Shown here piece after piece: positions 1 through 7,336 of a stretch of DNA of 35,604 nucleotides; position 1 is the first letter of the stretch; every line of letters starts with the position of its first letter. Under the pieces are notes generated by a model. The model saw only the letters and a list, made by a program, of their open reading frames with translations. It made no database searches and was not told the origin of the DNA. The translations under genes and the position numbers were made by a program. The stretch comes from Candidatus Aegiribacteria sp. GTDB taxonomy: Bacteria; Fermentibacterota; Fermentibacteria; Fermentibacterales; JCC-6. Location: assembly GCA_030613065.1 (NCBI GenBank), contig JAUWMQ010000013.1, forward strand, positions 1 to 35,604, read 5' to 3'.

Positions 1-49
1 TATTGATATTCAAGAACGTACTGCGTGTATGCGATTAATCTGTCAGAGT

Positions 50-304
50 TTACGAAACCGGCGGGTTGTCAGAGGTGTATATTACGTTATAGGTTTTGGT
101 GTTGCGAAAATCGGTGTTTAGTGCAAGGAAGGATAGATAGGAAATGAAAGAAGAATCTTGCTGTGGTTTCATCTCACGTGAAGAACAGAATACAATGTAC
201 TTTCTGCACCAGGAGGAATAGCTCTTCACTGTACTCCGCGCATAGTGCCGCACGCTGAGTTTCCTGATTACGGTTTCCAATGTTAGTATACATCTGTTTA
301 CCAT
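50..304 (-). pseudogene. Truncated integron-type tyrosine recombinase, N-terminal fragment
   Basis: An 84-residue open frame reads like the N-terminal SAM-like (core-binding) domain of IntI/XerCD recombinases. The stretch VRHYARSTVKSYSSWCRKYI (residues 18-37) matches the usual 'lRhys.rTeksYv.WirrFi' pattern, followed by an FISYLSFLALN segment typical of this domain. The frame stops at 50-52, long before the catalytic R-H-R-Y domain, and the other frames down to base 1 do not clearly continue it. It is divergent from the plus-strand cassettes to its right, the standard integron layout. I read it as an inactivated intI remnant; an assembly frameshift at the window edge is the alternative. Confidence 0.6.
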
Positions 305-612
305 TTCGTGTCAATATACGTAACTTGACTCAGTATATACACCATGTTATCCTCATGCAAGATAACCAGTAAACAAGGTTATACGGCAGCTGTAGAATCA
401 TTGTTGACGAGTAAAAAAACGGCGCCGACTTGAGCGCAAAAGAACAATCGGAAATCGGGCTCATAGAACAAAAAGCCGTCACCGTAGAGAGAACATAAAA
501 CACAGAACGTGGACATCAGTTCTTTAGAGCAGTTGCTTAGCTCGCTTGGTTACTTTGAGGAAGAGGTTGAATCTTTACCCTACCTGTTGCATAATACTTA
601 CAGGAGGTTACC
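305..612. other. Region between intI remnant and first cassette gene (possible attI)
   Basis: No confident gene is seen in these 308 bases. This is where attI would lie. A GTTATAC at 378-384 resembles the GTTATGC core of the attC sites further right, and GATAAC at 361-366 could be its partner. No diagnostic attI can be proved by eye. The right end carries the leader of the antitoxin gene: a TAATAC (592-597) that may be a -10 box, a strong AGGAGG ribosome-binding site at 602-607, and a short inverted repeat, CCTGT (583-587) with ACAGG (600-604), that could cover part of that site. A GTG-started 36-codon frame (509-619) also overlaps the antitoxin start. Confidence 0.3.
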
Positions 613-819
613 ATGGTAACGTTACATCCAGAATTTGTGATAGGTAAAGACAAACGTAAAAAAGCTGTACTTCTACCTTTCCCTGAATGGGAGAAGGTCT
701 TGGATGAGCTTGAGGAGCTCGATGATATCCGTGAGTTCGACGCAGCAAAATCTTCTGCAGAGGAAAGCATTCCTTTCAATCAGGCAGTTCGCGAAATCCG
801 CGATAATTACGACGAGTGA
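613..819 (+). CDS. Type II antitoxin, Phd/YefM- or RelB-like
   Basis: A 68-residue acidic protein. Its N-terminus, LHPEFVIGKDKRKKAVLLPF, followed by PEWEKVLDELEELDDI, is the pattern seen in small antitoxins that pair with RelE toxins. Positions 32-49 are strongly helical and acidic, as expected of the toxin-neutralising segment. An AGGAGG site lies six bases before ATG. The stop overlaps the toxin start (GTGA at 816-819), so the two are translationally coupled. It is presumably the DNA-binding autorepressor of the pair; no clear operator palindrome was found apart from the 5-bp leader stem. It sits in the first integron cassette, where toxin-antitoxin pairs are common and are thought to stabilise arrays. 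The family call rests on recognition and on the neighbouring RelE gene. Confidence 0.75.
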   Translation: MVTLHPEFVIGKDKRKKAVLLPFPEWEKVLDELEELDDIREFDAAKSSAEESIPFNQAVREIRDNYDE

Positions 820-1070
820 CTTACTCAATAGAAATCCTTCGCTCTGCCCAAAAGGAACTAAACAAGATTAATCGTCAAGACCAGGATCGTATTATTTCCT
901 CAATTGAATCTCTCGCAAATACCCCACGTCCAGATGGATGTACAAAGTTATCCGGGCGTCCTGCTTGGCGAATCAGAATAGGATCATACAGAGTGATTTA
1001 TGAGATCCAAGATGAGAAACTGATTGTATTTGTTGTTAAGATTGGCCACCGTAGAGAAATCTATAGGTAG
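816..1070 (+). CDS. RelE/ParE-family toxin
   Basis: An 84-residue basic protein with the full RelE fold signature: an N-terminal strand (YSIEILRSAQKELNKI), a helical pair ending in ESLANTPRPDG, then CTKLSGRPAWRIRIGSYRVIYEI and a final strand ending in KIGHRREIYR. RelE toxins cleave mRNA in the ribosomal A site; some ParE relatives hit gyrase instead. The terminal HRREIYR motif and the R-I-R-x-G-x-Y-R-V-I-Y segment favour RelE. Translation starts at GTG overlapping the antitoxin stop by four bases. Length is normal, so the gene looks intact. An attC site begins 93 bases after the stop, placing the pair in an integron cassette. Confidence 0.85.
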   Translation: MTYSIEILRSAQKELNKINRQDQDRIISSIESLANTPRPDGCTKLSGRPAWRIRIGSYRVIYEIQDEKLIVFVVKIGHRREIYR

Positions 1071-1162
1071 TGGTCTTTGAATTGTTGAGAATAATCTATT
1101 TCCTCGAGGTTTATTGAAGCTCACTAATAATATTCCTAAGAATCTTTGAGCGAAAATAGTTT

Positions 1163-1243
1163 CGTCAACAATCGCATGAACCAGCCACAAATGCGAAGCT
1201 ATGAGCCAAAGTAATATCTGTGCTGGTTATGCAAACGTTATGC
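1163..1243 (+). other. Integron attC recombination site 1
   Basis: The left half GCATGAACCAGC (1174-1185) and the right half GCTGGTTATGC (1222-1232) are inverted repeats that pair with one extra unpaired G, the extrahelical base typical of attC. The right outer box is GTTATGC (1237-1243); the left outer box is CGTCAAC (1163-1169), poorly matched to it. Total length is about 81 bp. The string AACC.GCCACAAA is shared with attC site 2. Confidence 0.75.
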
Positions 1244-1266
1244 AATAGAAATTCAAAGGAGTACAA

Positions 1267-2268
1267 ATGCAGAAATATCTAGTAGAAATCTTGGAATGTC
1301 CTAAATGCCAGGGCAAACTAGACTGGAATATCACTGAACAATCACACGACCGAATAGAAGTAGCCGAAGCGTGCTGTCAAGACTGTTCCAGTACGTATCC
1401 CGTTCGAGATGGTATAGGAGTATTCCTGACTGCAGATTTAAAGCGAAATGATCTTTGGGAACAGGTAGACAGGTTGGATCAGCTCTTGAAACAGAATCCT
1501 GAAATTGAAAAACGGCTTATGGATGTACCTCTGGATACCCTCGGACCAGTCGACCAACATTACAGAGCTCGCATACACAAATGTCGTGGAGATATCGAAG
1601 CCGCTAATGCTGCTTACTCGATATCTAAAAAGGGGCTGGATTCGGTAGACACAATTAGATGCGCGAACAACCAAATAGACTATTTGATCAGTGAAGCTTC
1701 CCAATTTAAAGGTCCCATCGTTGATCTCGCTTCTGGAGATTGTATATTGGTAAGAAGAATGCTTAAAGAATTGCCTAATTCGATTGTCGTGACAGATTTT
1801 AGCCCCACTATATTACTGAAGAATCGAAAATGGTTAATAGAGCAGAATCTGTACAATCGAGTTAGCTTACTGGCCTTTGATGCCCGTCAAACGCCATTTG
1901 CGAACGATTCCATTTCATTACTTACCACACATGTTGGCCATCAAAATGTTCAAAATCCTGGAAAGCTGCTCGAGGAACTTTATAGAATAGTCAATGGTAA
2001 GTTCATTGCAGTTTCTACCTTCTACCCTGAAGATGATAAAGAAAATGGTGCGGTGATTGAAGAGGGTGGTCTTGCAGAAACACATTATAGGGATAAACTA
2101 TTAAAACACCTTCATAATGTTGGATGGGTAGTCGAGGTTAAGAATTCCTGCAGCATAAAGACAATCCCTGCACCTCCCGGTGTTGTATTGGAAGGTGCAC
2201 GGGTAGATGGCTTGCCTGTGCAGACTACAACTTTGGAGTTGTGTGTTCTCAGTGCAACAAATGCATAA
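1267..2268 (+). CDS. SAM-dependent methyltransferase with Trm112-like zinc-binding N-terminus
   Basis: A 333-residue protein. Residues 1-60 resemble a Trm112p/YcaR-like zinc-binding module: LECPKCQGKL (Cys 11 and 14) paired with EACCQDCSSTYPVRDGI (Cys 36/37 and 40). After a linker, residues 150-260 look like a class I methyltransferase Rossmann fold: motif I IVDLASGDC, an acidic VTDFSP at the end of strand 2, and DARQTPFANDSISLLTTHVG at the motif III/IV region. This architecture is known in UbiE/COQ5-like methyltransferases; the substrate cannot be told. An AAAGGAG site precedes the ATG. The TAA stop lies inside the left core of attC site 2, as is usual for cassette genes. It is alone in its cassette and would depend on an upstream promoter. 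Confidence 0.75.
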   Translation: MQKYLVEILECPKCQGKLDWNITEQSHDRIEVAEACCQDCSSTYPVRDGIGVFLTADLKRNDLWEQVDRLDQLLKQNPEIEKRLMDVPLDTLGPVDQHYRARIHKCRGDIEAANAAYSISKKGLDSVDTIRCANNQIDYLISEASQFKGPIVDLASGDCILVRRMLKELPNSIVVTDFSPTILLKNRKWLIEQNLYNRVSLLAFDARQTPFANDSISLLTTHVGHQNVQNPGKLLEELYRIVNGKFIAVSTFYPEDDKENGAVIEEGGLAETHYRDKLLKHLHNVGWVVEVKNSCSIKTIPAPPGVVLEGARVDGLPVQTTTLELCVLSATNA

Positions 2269-2340
2269 CTGAATGAACCTGCCACAAACGCTGTGGACTG
2301 GTTTTGCTAACATTTGTGCAGGTTATTCAGGATGTTATGC
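2263..2340 (+). other. Integron attC recombination site 2
   Basis: This is the clearest attC in the window. The outer boxes GCATAAC (2263-2269) and GTTATGC (2334-2340) are exact reverse complements. The inner boxes GAATGAACCTGC and GCAGGTTATTC pair, with one extrahelical G on the left side only. The next CACAAA and TTTGTG also pair. The stop codon of the methyltransferase gene lies in the left outer box. Length is 78 bp. Confidence 0.9.
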
Positions 2341-2363
2341 CAATTGCACAATCAGAAAAGTAC

Positions 2364-2402
2364 TTGACTTCTCCATTGTTACACGTATAGTATACGTGTA
2401 AC
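2364..2402 (+). promoter_or_regulatory. Cassette-borne promoter with operator palindrome for the MazEF-type pair
   Basis: A TTGACT -35 box (2364-2369) and a TATAGT -10 box (2386-2391) are 16 bp apart. The -10 box sits inside a perfect inverted repeat of 12 bp arms around one central G (2378-2402). An antitoxin dimer bound there would block RNA polymerase, the usual autoregulation of type II toxin-antitoxin operons. An AAGGAGGG ribosome-binding site follows at 2406-2413. Binding by this antitoxin is inferred. Confidence 0.75.
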
Positions 2403-2422
2403 AACAAGGAGGGATAGGCAAC

Positions 2423-2656
2423 ATGCAGAAAAAACTGACTTTGACTATAGATGAGGAAGTCTACGACGGTCTCCGTAAAGTCATAGGTCCACGAAAAATA
2501 AGTCATTTCATCGAGGACCTTGTTCGACCACATGTGGTCAAACAGGATCTATATAAGGCATATCAAGATATGGCAACTGATTATGTGCGTGAAACCGATG
2601 CGCTGGAATGGGTCGAGGCTACATGCGGAGACATTAATCATCATGAAGAGAGCTGA
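2423..2656 (+). CDS. Antitoxin of a MazEF-type pair, probable ribbon-helix-helix
   Basis: A 77-residue protein beginning KKLTLTIDEEVYDGLRKVIG followed by KISHFIEDLVRPHV, a pattern typical of ribbon-helix-helix antitoxins: a DNA-contacting strand with LTLTID, then two helices. The acidic C-terminal half (residues 45-77) would bind and neutralise the toxin. It has a strong ribosome-binding site (AAGGAGGG) and its own promoter, which carries a perfect palindrome. The gene overlaps the toxin start by 14 bases, indicating coupled translation. Together these indicate a complete, self-regulated toxin-antitoxin module inside an integron cassette, as found in other chromosomal arrays. Confidence 0.8.
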   Translation: MQKKLTLTIDEEVYDGLRKVIGPRKISHFIEDLVRPHVVKQDLYKAYQDMATDYVRETDALEWVEATCGDINHHEES

Positions 2657-2963
2657 AGTCTGGTGGGTAAATTTCAACCCCTCCGTAGGAGGTGAAATCC
2701 AGAAGCAGCGACCGGCTGTAATTGTGAGCAACGATGCCGCCAACCAATTCTTAAACCGCGTGCAGGTTATTCCTCTGACAGGTTCCACAGATAGGCTCTA
2801 CCCGAGTGAAGCCTATGTAACCCTCAAAGGCAAGCGCTCCAAAGCGATGGCAGATCAACTGACAACGGTAAGTAAGCAACGTCTTATCAATAAAGCTGGA
2901 TCGCTTTCTTCAGCGGATATGCAGAACATTGCAAGAGCCATCACAACACAACTCGATCTCTAA
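2643..2963 (+). CDS. mazF: MazF/PemK-family endoribonuclease toxin
   Basis: A 106-residue protein starting MKRAEVWWVNFNPSVGGEIQ, with KQRPAVIVSNDAANQ next, the N-terminal signature of MazF/PemK toxins: RGEVWWVDF, then G.E..K.RPAVIVS. VQVIPLTG and MADQLTTVSKQRL match the later conserved strands and the D-Q-x-x-T/S-V region. MazF enzymes cut mRNA at short sequences; the specificity cannot be predicted here. I place the start at the ATG at 2643, inside the antitoxin gene, because the homologous region begins there; an upstream in-frame start would add about 41 non-homologous residues. Length is normal for the family, so it looks intact. Confidence 0.88.
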   Translation: MKRAEVWWVNFNPSVGGEIQKQRPAVIVSNDAANQFLNRVQVIPLTGSTDRLYPSEAYVTLKGKRSKAMADQLTTVSKQRLINKAGSLSSADMQNIARAITTQLDL

Positions 2964-2966
2964 AGC

Positions 2967-3710
2967 TTGATTAGACATCTCGAGGCAACACCGAAAGTAA
3001 CTTTGGCAGCAGAAAAGAGAAAAAAGATCAAAGCTCTGATATTCGATTTTGATGGAACACTGGTTGATTTTGTTGAATCTGATATTGCCAGCCTGAAATA
3101 CATTTATAGACTAACAGGCATGAACCATGGGGAAGATGTTTTTATCGAAAGAGCAATCTCCAATATCATACATTTTCACGAACTTGTTGATAAAGGCGAA
3201 GTTGATCCAAAAACAATGCACAGGTACAGGCTCTTCAATACTTTCAAAGAACTCGGGCTTCAATGGGATAAGTTCTATGTCGATCGATACAAAGCAAAAC
3301 TCCTGCACGAGACAAAACCATATCCCGGTGCAGATAACCTAATCAGGTCTTTACTGACTAAAGGAAAACTTGGCATAATTACAAATGCCTATGATCCAGA
3401 AATGCAAATGAAAAGGATCGAAGCTTCCGGGTTATTCGATTTCTTTGATGAGATCCTTATCGCAGGAGAAGAGATTTATTCTAAGCCCGACCCTCAAGCA
3501 TTTCATCTGGTGAGTAAAAGGCTTGATCTTGAACCCGCTGAATGCATCTTCATTGGCGATTCCCCGGAATTTGATATTCAAGGAGCAAATAGTGCAGGTA
3601 TGATAACTATTCTAATCCATAGGAGTAGGAAACAAGTCAGACATAAACCAGATTATCAAGTATATAGTATAGATGAGCTTGGCATACTATTGGGGAAACT
3701 AATTACATAA
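2967..3710 (+). CDS. HAD-superfamily hydrolase, subfamily IA phosphatase-like
   Basis: About 247 residues with all four HAD motifs: ALIFDFDGTLVDF (nucleophile and acid Asp, near residue 27), TNAYDP (motif II), SKPDPQAF (motif III Lys) and FIGDSPEFDIQGANSAGM (motif IV). A helical cap between motifs I and II fits the phosphoglycolate-phosphatase/YjjG type, acting on small phosphorylated metabolites in the cytoplasm. The substrate is unknown. The only upstream start is a TTG three bases after the mazF stop, with no clear ribosome-binding site; the conserved domain begins around residue 22, so the start is uncertain. No attC separates it from mazF, so all three genes share one cassette. The TAA stop lies in the left core of attC site 3. 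Confidence 0.8.
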   Translation: MIRHLEATPKVTLAAEKRKKIKALIFDFDGTLVDFVESDIASLKYIYRLTGMNHGEDVFIERAISNIIHFHELVDKGEVDPKTMHRYRLFNTFKELGLQWDKFYVDRYKAKLLHETKPYPGADNLIRSLLTKGKLGIITNAYDPEMQMKRIEASGLFDFFDEILIAGEEIYSKPDPQAFHLVSKRLDLEPAECIFIGDSPEFDIQGANSAGMITILIHRSRKQVRHKPDYQVYSIDELGILLGKLIT

Positions 3711-3782
3711 CAAACAAATCCAGCAGAACGGCGTCCCAGGTAATGATTCATGCTACTTGTCAGCTGATTTGAAGTGTTATGC
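3705..3782 (+). other. Integron attC recombination site 3
   Basis: The outer boxes are ACATAAC (3705-3711) and GTTATGC (3776-3782). The inner boxes CAAATCCAGC and GCTGATTTG pair with one extrahelical C in the left arm. Length is 78 bp, equal to site 2. It contains the stop codon of the HAD gene. Confidence 0.85.
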
Positions 3783-3796
3783 AAGGGGAAGGAACC

Positions 3797-4420
3797 ATGA
3801 AACTAATCACGGTCGCAATTACACTCATCGCAATCATATCCTGTGGAGGTGTGAGCGAGGAAGAATCAAGAACAACTGAAAGCCGTGAGGAAGCGTCGGT
3901 TGATTATACCCTTAAAGTTTGTAGAGAATGGGTAGAGTACCTGGAATCAAGTGACGACGGGCTATGGGAAAGCGATTCGGAATACTGTTTGGAGTATCGC
4001 CATCTTGGACCATTTGTTTCTGTGGATGATCTCGAACCAGCAGTGTATACTCCATTTGCAATGTGTTCTGCTGGTGATACAGTTTTCGTTACAGACCATG
4101 GTCCCAGGGAAATAGTTGCCTTAAATTCCAAAGGTGAAGTTTTATGGAAAATTGGTGGTCAGGGTGAAGGTCCTGGGTTGTTCGCGAATATGTCGACGCT
4201 GGCGGTATCAAACCGATATCTGGCAGCTTTGAACTATGCCATGGGTCGGGTCGATTTCTTTCTCAGAGATGGCAGTTATTCTCACAGCATAAGTATTGCC
4301 CTTCCCCAGGATATAGTTACCATTGATGATACGACCTTCGCTGTAGGCTCATCTTCCCAACCTGGTGGAGACATTCATATCCTTAATTCTGAATCGGGAA
4401 TTATCTCTTGGTTCGATTGA
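3797..4420 (+). pseudogene. Truncated lipoprotein, 6-bladed beta-propeller-like
   Basis: The start at 3797 gives a lipoprotein signal (MKLITVAITLIAIISCGG, lipobox IISC) after a GGGGAAGG ribosome-binding site; an ATG 18 bases earlier lies inside attC site 3. The mature part contains two propeller-type repeats, such as REIVALNSKGEVLWKIGGQG and a GRVDFFLRDG segment, as in the secreted '6-bladed beta-propeller' proteins of Bacteroidota-like bacteria. Those are usually 350-400 residues; this frame gives only about 207 and ends abruptly at GIISWFD. No convincing continuation was found in other frames downstream. I take it as a 3'-truncated cassette gene; no attC follows it. Confidence 0.6.
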
Positions 4421-5087
4421 AGTCGAGCTTTCGATTCCCATGGAAGATTTCAAGATCGTTCAGAAAGACAAGTAGAGCTTTCCCATCCTGAAGAATGCCG
4501 CTACTGGCGGATTTCCAGGAACCCCGGCACTGCCTTCTTTATCAAATTACATTGTTTATCCAGTACATCAGCATATCAAAAATATAGAGATCAATCCGGG
4601 TGAAAAGGAAATCTACTGTGGAATTGTAAACCCATATCCTGCCCAGGAACTTTGATGTCATCCCCTGGAGTGGATCGCGCGGATAAGATCTCATATCCCA
4701 AGGAAGGGAGCCAAGATCCCCTCCCGAGCCGCTGGAATTAGTCTGCGAGCCTTGCGCGGACTATGTCCACTGGCGAGATGATGTCCCGGAGATAGAGGTA
4801 GGTTGATAATTCATGAGTAGGGTATTAGAGGGATCGGTGTGTCCTAATGCACAGTTTCCAGGGGGGCACCAGAGAGTTCCCGGGATCTCCCGGGAACCAC
4901 TGGTTACTGGTAGTGGCGGTTTCCGGGATCTCCCGGGAACCACTGGTTACTAGTAGTGGCGTTTTCATTGTTGACGTGGGATTGTCTCCGGGGAAGTATG
5001 GTTTCAGGCAGGAATCGGAGGTTATACTTGGGAAAATTCCCGGAACGGTTTGAAATCAAGATTCCTGTTGCTTTATCGGAGGAAAAT
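4421..5087. other. Gene-poor junction with tandem repeat
   Basis: These 667 bases hold no supported gene. The left part looks like decayed sequence downstream of the truncated propeller gene. A two-copy 43-bp repeat occupies 4880-4965. TTGACG at 4971-4976, with AAGTAT 17 bp on, is a weak promoter candidate for the metallopeptidase gene. No attC was found here, so the plus-strand cassette array appears to end or be truncated in this stretch. Confidence 0.5.
4880..4965. repeat. Two tandem copies of a 43-bp hairpin-forming unit
   Basis: Unit 1 (4880-4922) and unit 2 (4923-4965) differ at only a few bases near the 3' end (GG versus AG before TAGTGG, and GGTTT versus GTTTT). Each contains CCGGGATCTCCCGGG, which folds back on itself around TC, and CCACT...AGTGG, which also pairs. 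Each unit can therefore form two small hairpins. There is no spacer between copies, so this is not a CRISPR. Confidence 0.85.
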
Positions 5088-6419
5088 ATGCTTACCATGG
5101 AATCCAATGAGGTCCGGCGTAATCTCCATCCATATGATCGGTTATATGCTGGTCAATTGAGTACTTTTTATAAAGAGGTTGAAAATCTGGTCCATATCAT
5201 CTGGCCAGGCATGAAACTTTGTCCGGTCTGTATCTTCCGGCAAGGTGGACCTGCATTTCTTCACAAGCATCCGTTCCCTCCGAAATCGTTTATTCATCTT
5301 GGGGATGATGTATGGATGGGAGAACAGGCTGAACTGCAGCTTTTTGGCGCGACACAGGCAGATATAAACGGCATACTTACTGCAATCAACTACTATGATC
5401 GCTGCTATCTCGTAGAATTGTTCTATGCTGAATTATTTCATGAGATGCACCACGTCTACCAACGTAACTATATGACCTCGTTCATGTCTGACGATCCTGC
5501 CCTGATAGTTACTTATCCTGAAAATGTTGAAAATGATGCCCTCAAGCTCTTTGAGAACCGGCTTCTACTTCAGATGACCCGTAATCAAAATCCTCAGCCT
5601 ATTGAAGAGATGTTAGACCTGTTTTTCTCCTGCCGGGAGAAAAGAAAAGGGATAATAGGGAATGAATACATGGAAATGGAAAAACGAGCGGAGTCTATTG
5701 AAGGACCGGCAACTTATTGCCAGTACCAATATCTTCAGTCCAGACAGAAGGAAGCCTGGGACAAAGCTCTGTTTGCAGTTTCAAGACAGGAGGAATTCTT
5801 CTCAAAACTGATTCAATTGTCATTTGGCAGACGAAACTTACGACATCGCTTATTAATAACAGGATTAGTTCAATGTCTGATCTTAGCCAACAATAATATC
5901 CAGAATTGGGAGCAGGAGTTTTTTCAAAGCGATGTTCTCTTAAGCGATTTTCTTTTTTCCAGGTTTCCCGTCAAACAGGTTACCATCCCTGATATTGACA
6001 ATCTGAGAGCCTATTCATCCTATCACTTGAAGAATGAACAGGAAGAACGTCAGAGATGCCTGGAGGTATTCAGAGACCAGAACGGGATTTGCATTGAAAT
6101 AGTATTCAGGGAAATACCGGAATGCAGGGGAATTGATCCAATGAACATAGAATCAGTGGACGAAAACACACTGATGCACAACACAATGCTGAAGCTGGGC
6201 AAGGATGACAATTACCTTTCCTTTTTAACTGGCGGAGTGATATCTGAATTTGTTGATAATCTCTGGCAAGTTTCATCGGTAACTTTTTTCCTGCAATCCA
6301 GAGAGCAACTTCAAACAGAAAACGGTACAGTTACCTTCAGCCTGGACGGCCGCCAGTTGAGCTGGCGTGGTGAAATTGTGAATGAATCGGAACGAAGTAT
6401 CTCACTTGAATTGGAATAA
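5088..6419 (+). CDS. Putative zinc metallopeptidase (HExxH), unknown family
   Basis: 443 residues from the ATG at 5088, chosen because GGAGG stands just ahead of it and the longer frame upstream lacks a ribosome-binding site. Residues 111-127 contain LFHEMHHVYQ, an HExxH zinc motif in a helix, and ESIEGPATYCQY around residues 202-213 offers a Glu that could be the third zinc ligand, as in gluzincins. CPVC (45-48) may bind metal or form a disulfide. No signal peptide or membrane segment is seen, so it should be cytoplasmic. I do not recognise the family; the C-terminal half resembles nothing known to me. It heads a cluster with a small unknown protein and an MBL-fold hydrolase on the same strand, 462 bp downstream. 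Confidence 0.6.
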   Translation: MLTMESNEVRRNLHPYDRLYAGQLSTFYKEVENLVHIIWPGMKLCPVCIFRQGGPAFLHKHPFPPKSFIHLGDDVWMGEQAELQLFGATQADINGILTAINYYDRCYLVELFYAELFHEMHHVYQRNYMTSFMSDDPALIVTYPENVENDALKLFENRLLLQMTRNQNPQPIEEMLDLFFSCREKRKGIIGNEYMEMEKRAESIEGPATYCQYQYLQSRQKEAWDKALFAVSRQEEFFSKLIQLSFGRRNLRHRLLITGLVQCLILANNNIQNWEQEFFQSDVLLSDFLFSRFPVKQVTIPDIDNLRAYSSYHLKNEQEERQRCLEVFRDQNGICIEIVFREIPECRGIDPMNIESVDENTLMHNTMLKLGKDDNYLSFLTGGVISEFVDNLWQVSSVTFFLQSREQLQTENGTVTFSLDGRQLSWRGEIVNESERSISLELE

Positions 6420-6881
6420 GCTCATTTAGATGATGAGTCCGTGCTAAAGATATTCTTTCAACTCATGAAGATCCATCCAGCTGATCACTCTGGTATTCCG
6501 TCTGATTTGTGCTTTCTCTCCACCATATACCAGCCAGGAATCCTGATTTCCGATTCCACTGCACTTCTGCCAGAAATACATATTTGACTGCAACCTCTTA
6601 TTGAACAGCATTTTGGCCAGTTCTGTGACTGCTTTGAATATGCCTTTAAATTACAATTGAAAGGCACTTCAAAAAGTGTAGATTTAAAGTGTCAATACAA
6701 TTCTCAATTATCACCAATCAGAAATCTGTCACAGCATGCACTCTGTGCTTGACAGGACGGGATTACCCGCAGTATTTTTTCTAAGACAGCACATATGCCT
6801 TGATATGATGTGCTGGTGCGTTATTCAAGGTTGTGTTGCCTCTGGCGTGAAATCAGATTTCTGACAGTTGAAAGGAAAAAC
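6420..6881. other. Intergenic region, no gene seen
   Basis: These 462 bases separate the metallopeptidase from the next plus-strand gene. I see no homologous protein in either strand, no tRNA and no attC. The part around 6660-6800 is AT-rich and could hold the promoter of the downstream pair. A TGATGAGTCCGTG string at 6431-6443 recalls a hammerhead ribozyme core but lacks the rest (see rejected items). Confidence 0.4.
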
Positions 6882-7328
6882 ATGACAATAAGCATTCCAT
6901 TAGCCCGGGCATACTATCCTGCTAGAACAGGTTTAACCCGAATTCTCTGCTGGCTTCCAGAAGATGAACTGGAAAAAATGATAATCAGAGGTGATGCTCC
7001 TGGCGATATAATCGAAGATTTTCCTTCCGGTCTTGAAATAGAAGTATCGGTAGAGGCTCTTGACGAGTATGAGATAAAGCTGGGTTTTCCGCCGGAATCG
7101 ATCTGCAAAGCTTATTCATACTTCATGGATCGAGGTTCAATTGATAAGTCAGGTCTTGTCGATGGAGCAAGCCTGGAAAGAATTCTGGAACAGGCGCTAT
7201 CAATACGAACAGGAAACAATCTGGAGGAGAATCTTGAACAGGTATTCTCAAGAGAAAAAAATCTCCTTAAACCCGGAATGTCTGATGGTACCGATCCGAA
7301 TCTGCAGCGAAACTCCTTCAGAGAGTAG
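6882..7328 (+). CDS. Small acidic protein of unknown function, partner of MBL gene
   Basis: 148 residues from the ATG at 6882, preceded by an AAAGGAAAA ribosome-binding site; the longer upstream frame has no such site. The protein is acidic, with a probable mixed alpha/beta N-terminal domain (residues 1-85, including CWLPEDELEKMI and GLEIEVSVEALDEYEI) and a helical C-terminal part rich in Glu and Leu. No signal peptide, no recognisable domain, no catalytic motif. Only eight bases separate it from the MBL-fold gene, so the two are surely co-transcribed. It may be a partner or regulator of the MBL protein; that is only a guess from position. Confidence 0.65.
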   Translation: MTISIPLARAYYPARTGLTRILCWLPEDELEKMIIRGDAPGDIIEDFPSGLEIEVSVEALDEYEIKLGFPPESICKAYSYFMDRGSIDKSGLVDGASLERILEQALSIRTGNNLEENLEQVFSREKNLLKPGMSDGTDPNLQRNSFRE

Positions 7329-7336
7329 GAAACATT

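Noticed and set aside
4880-4965. CRISPR array
   Set aside because: The two 43-bp copies are directly adjacent without spacers, and no cas genes are present.
6431-6443. TGATGAGTCCGTG resembling the core of a hammerhead ribozyme
   Set aside because: The base before the core is A instead of C, the stem II closing strand and the GAAA box are absent, so the motif is chance.
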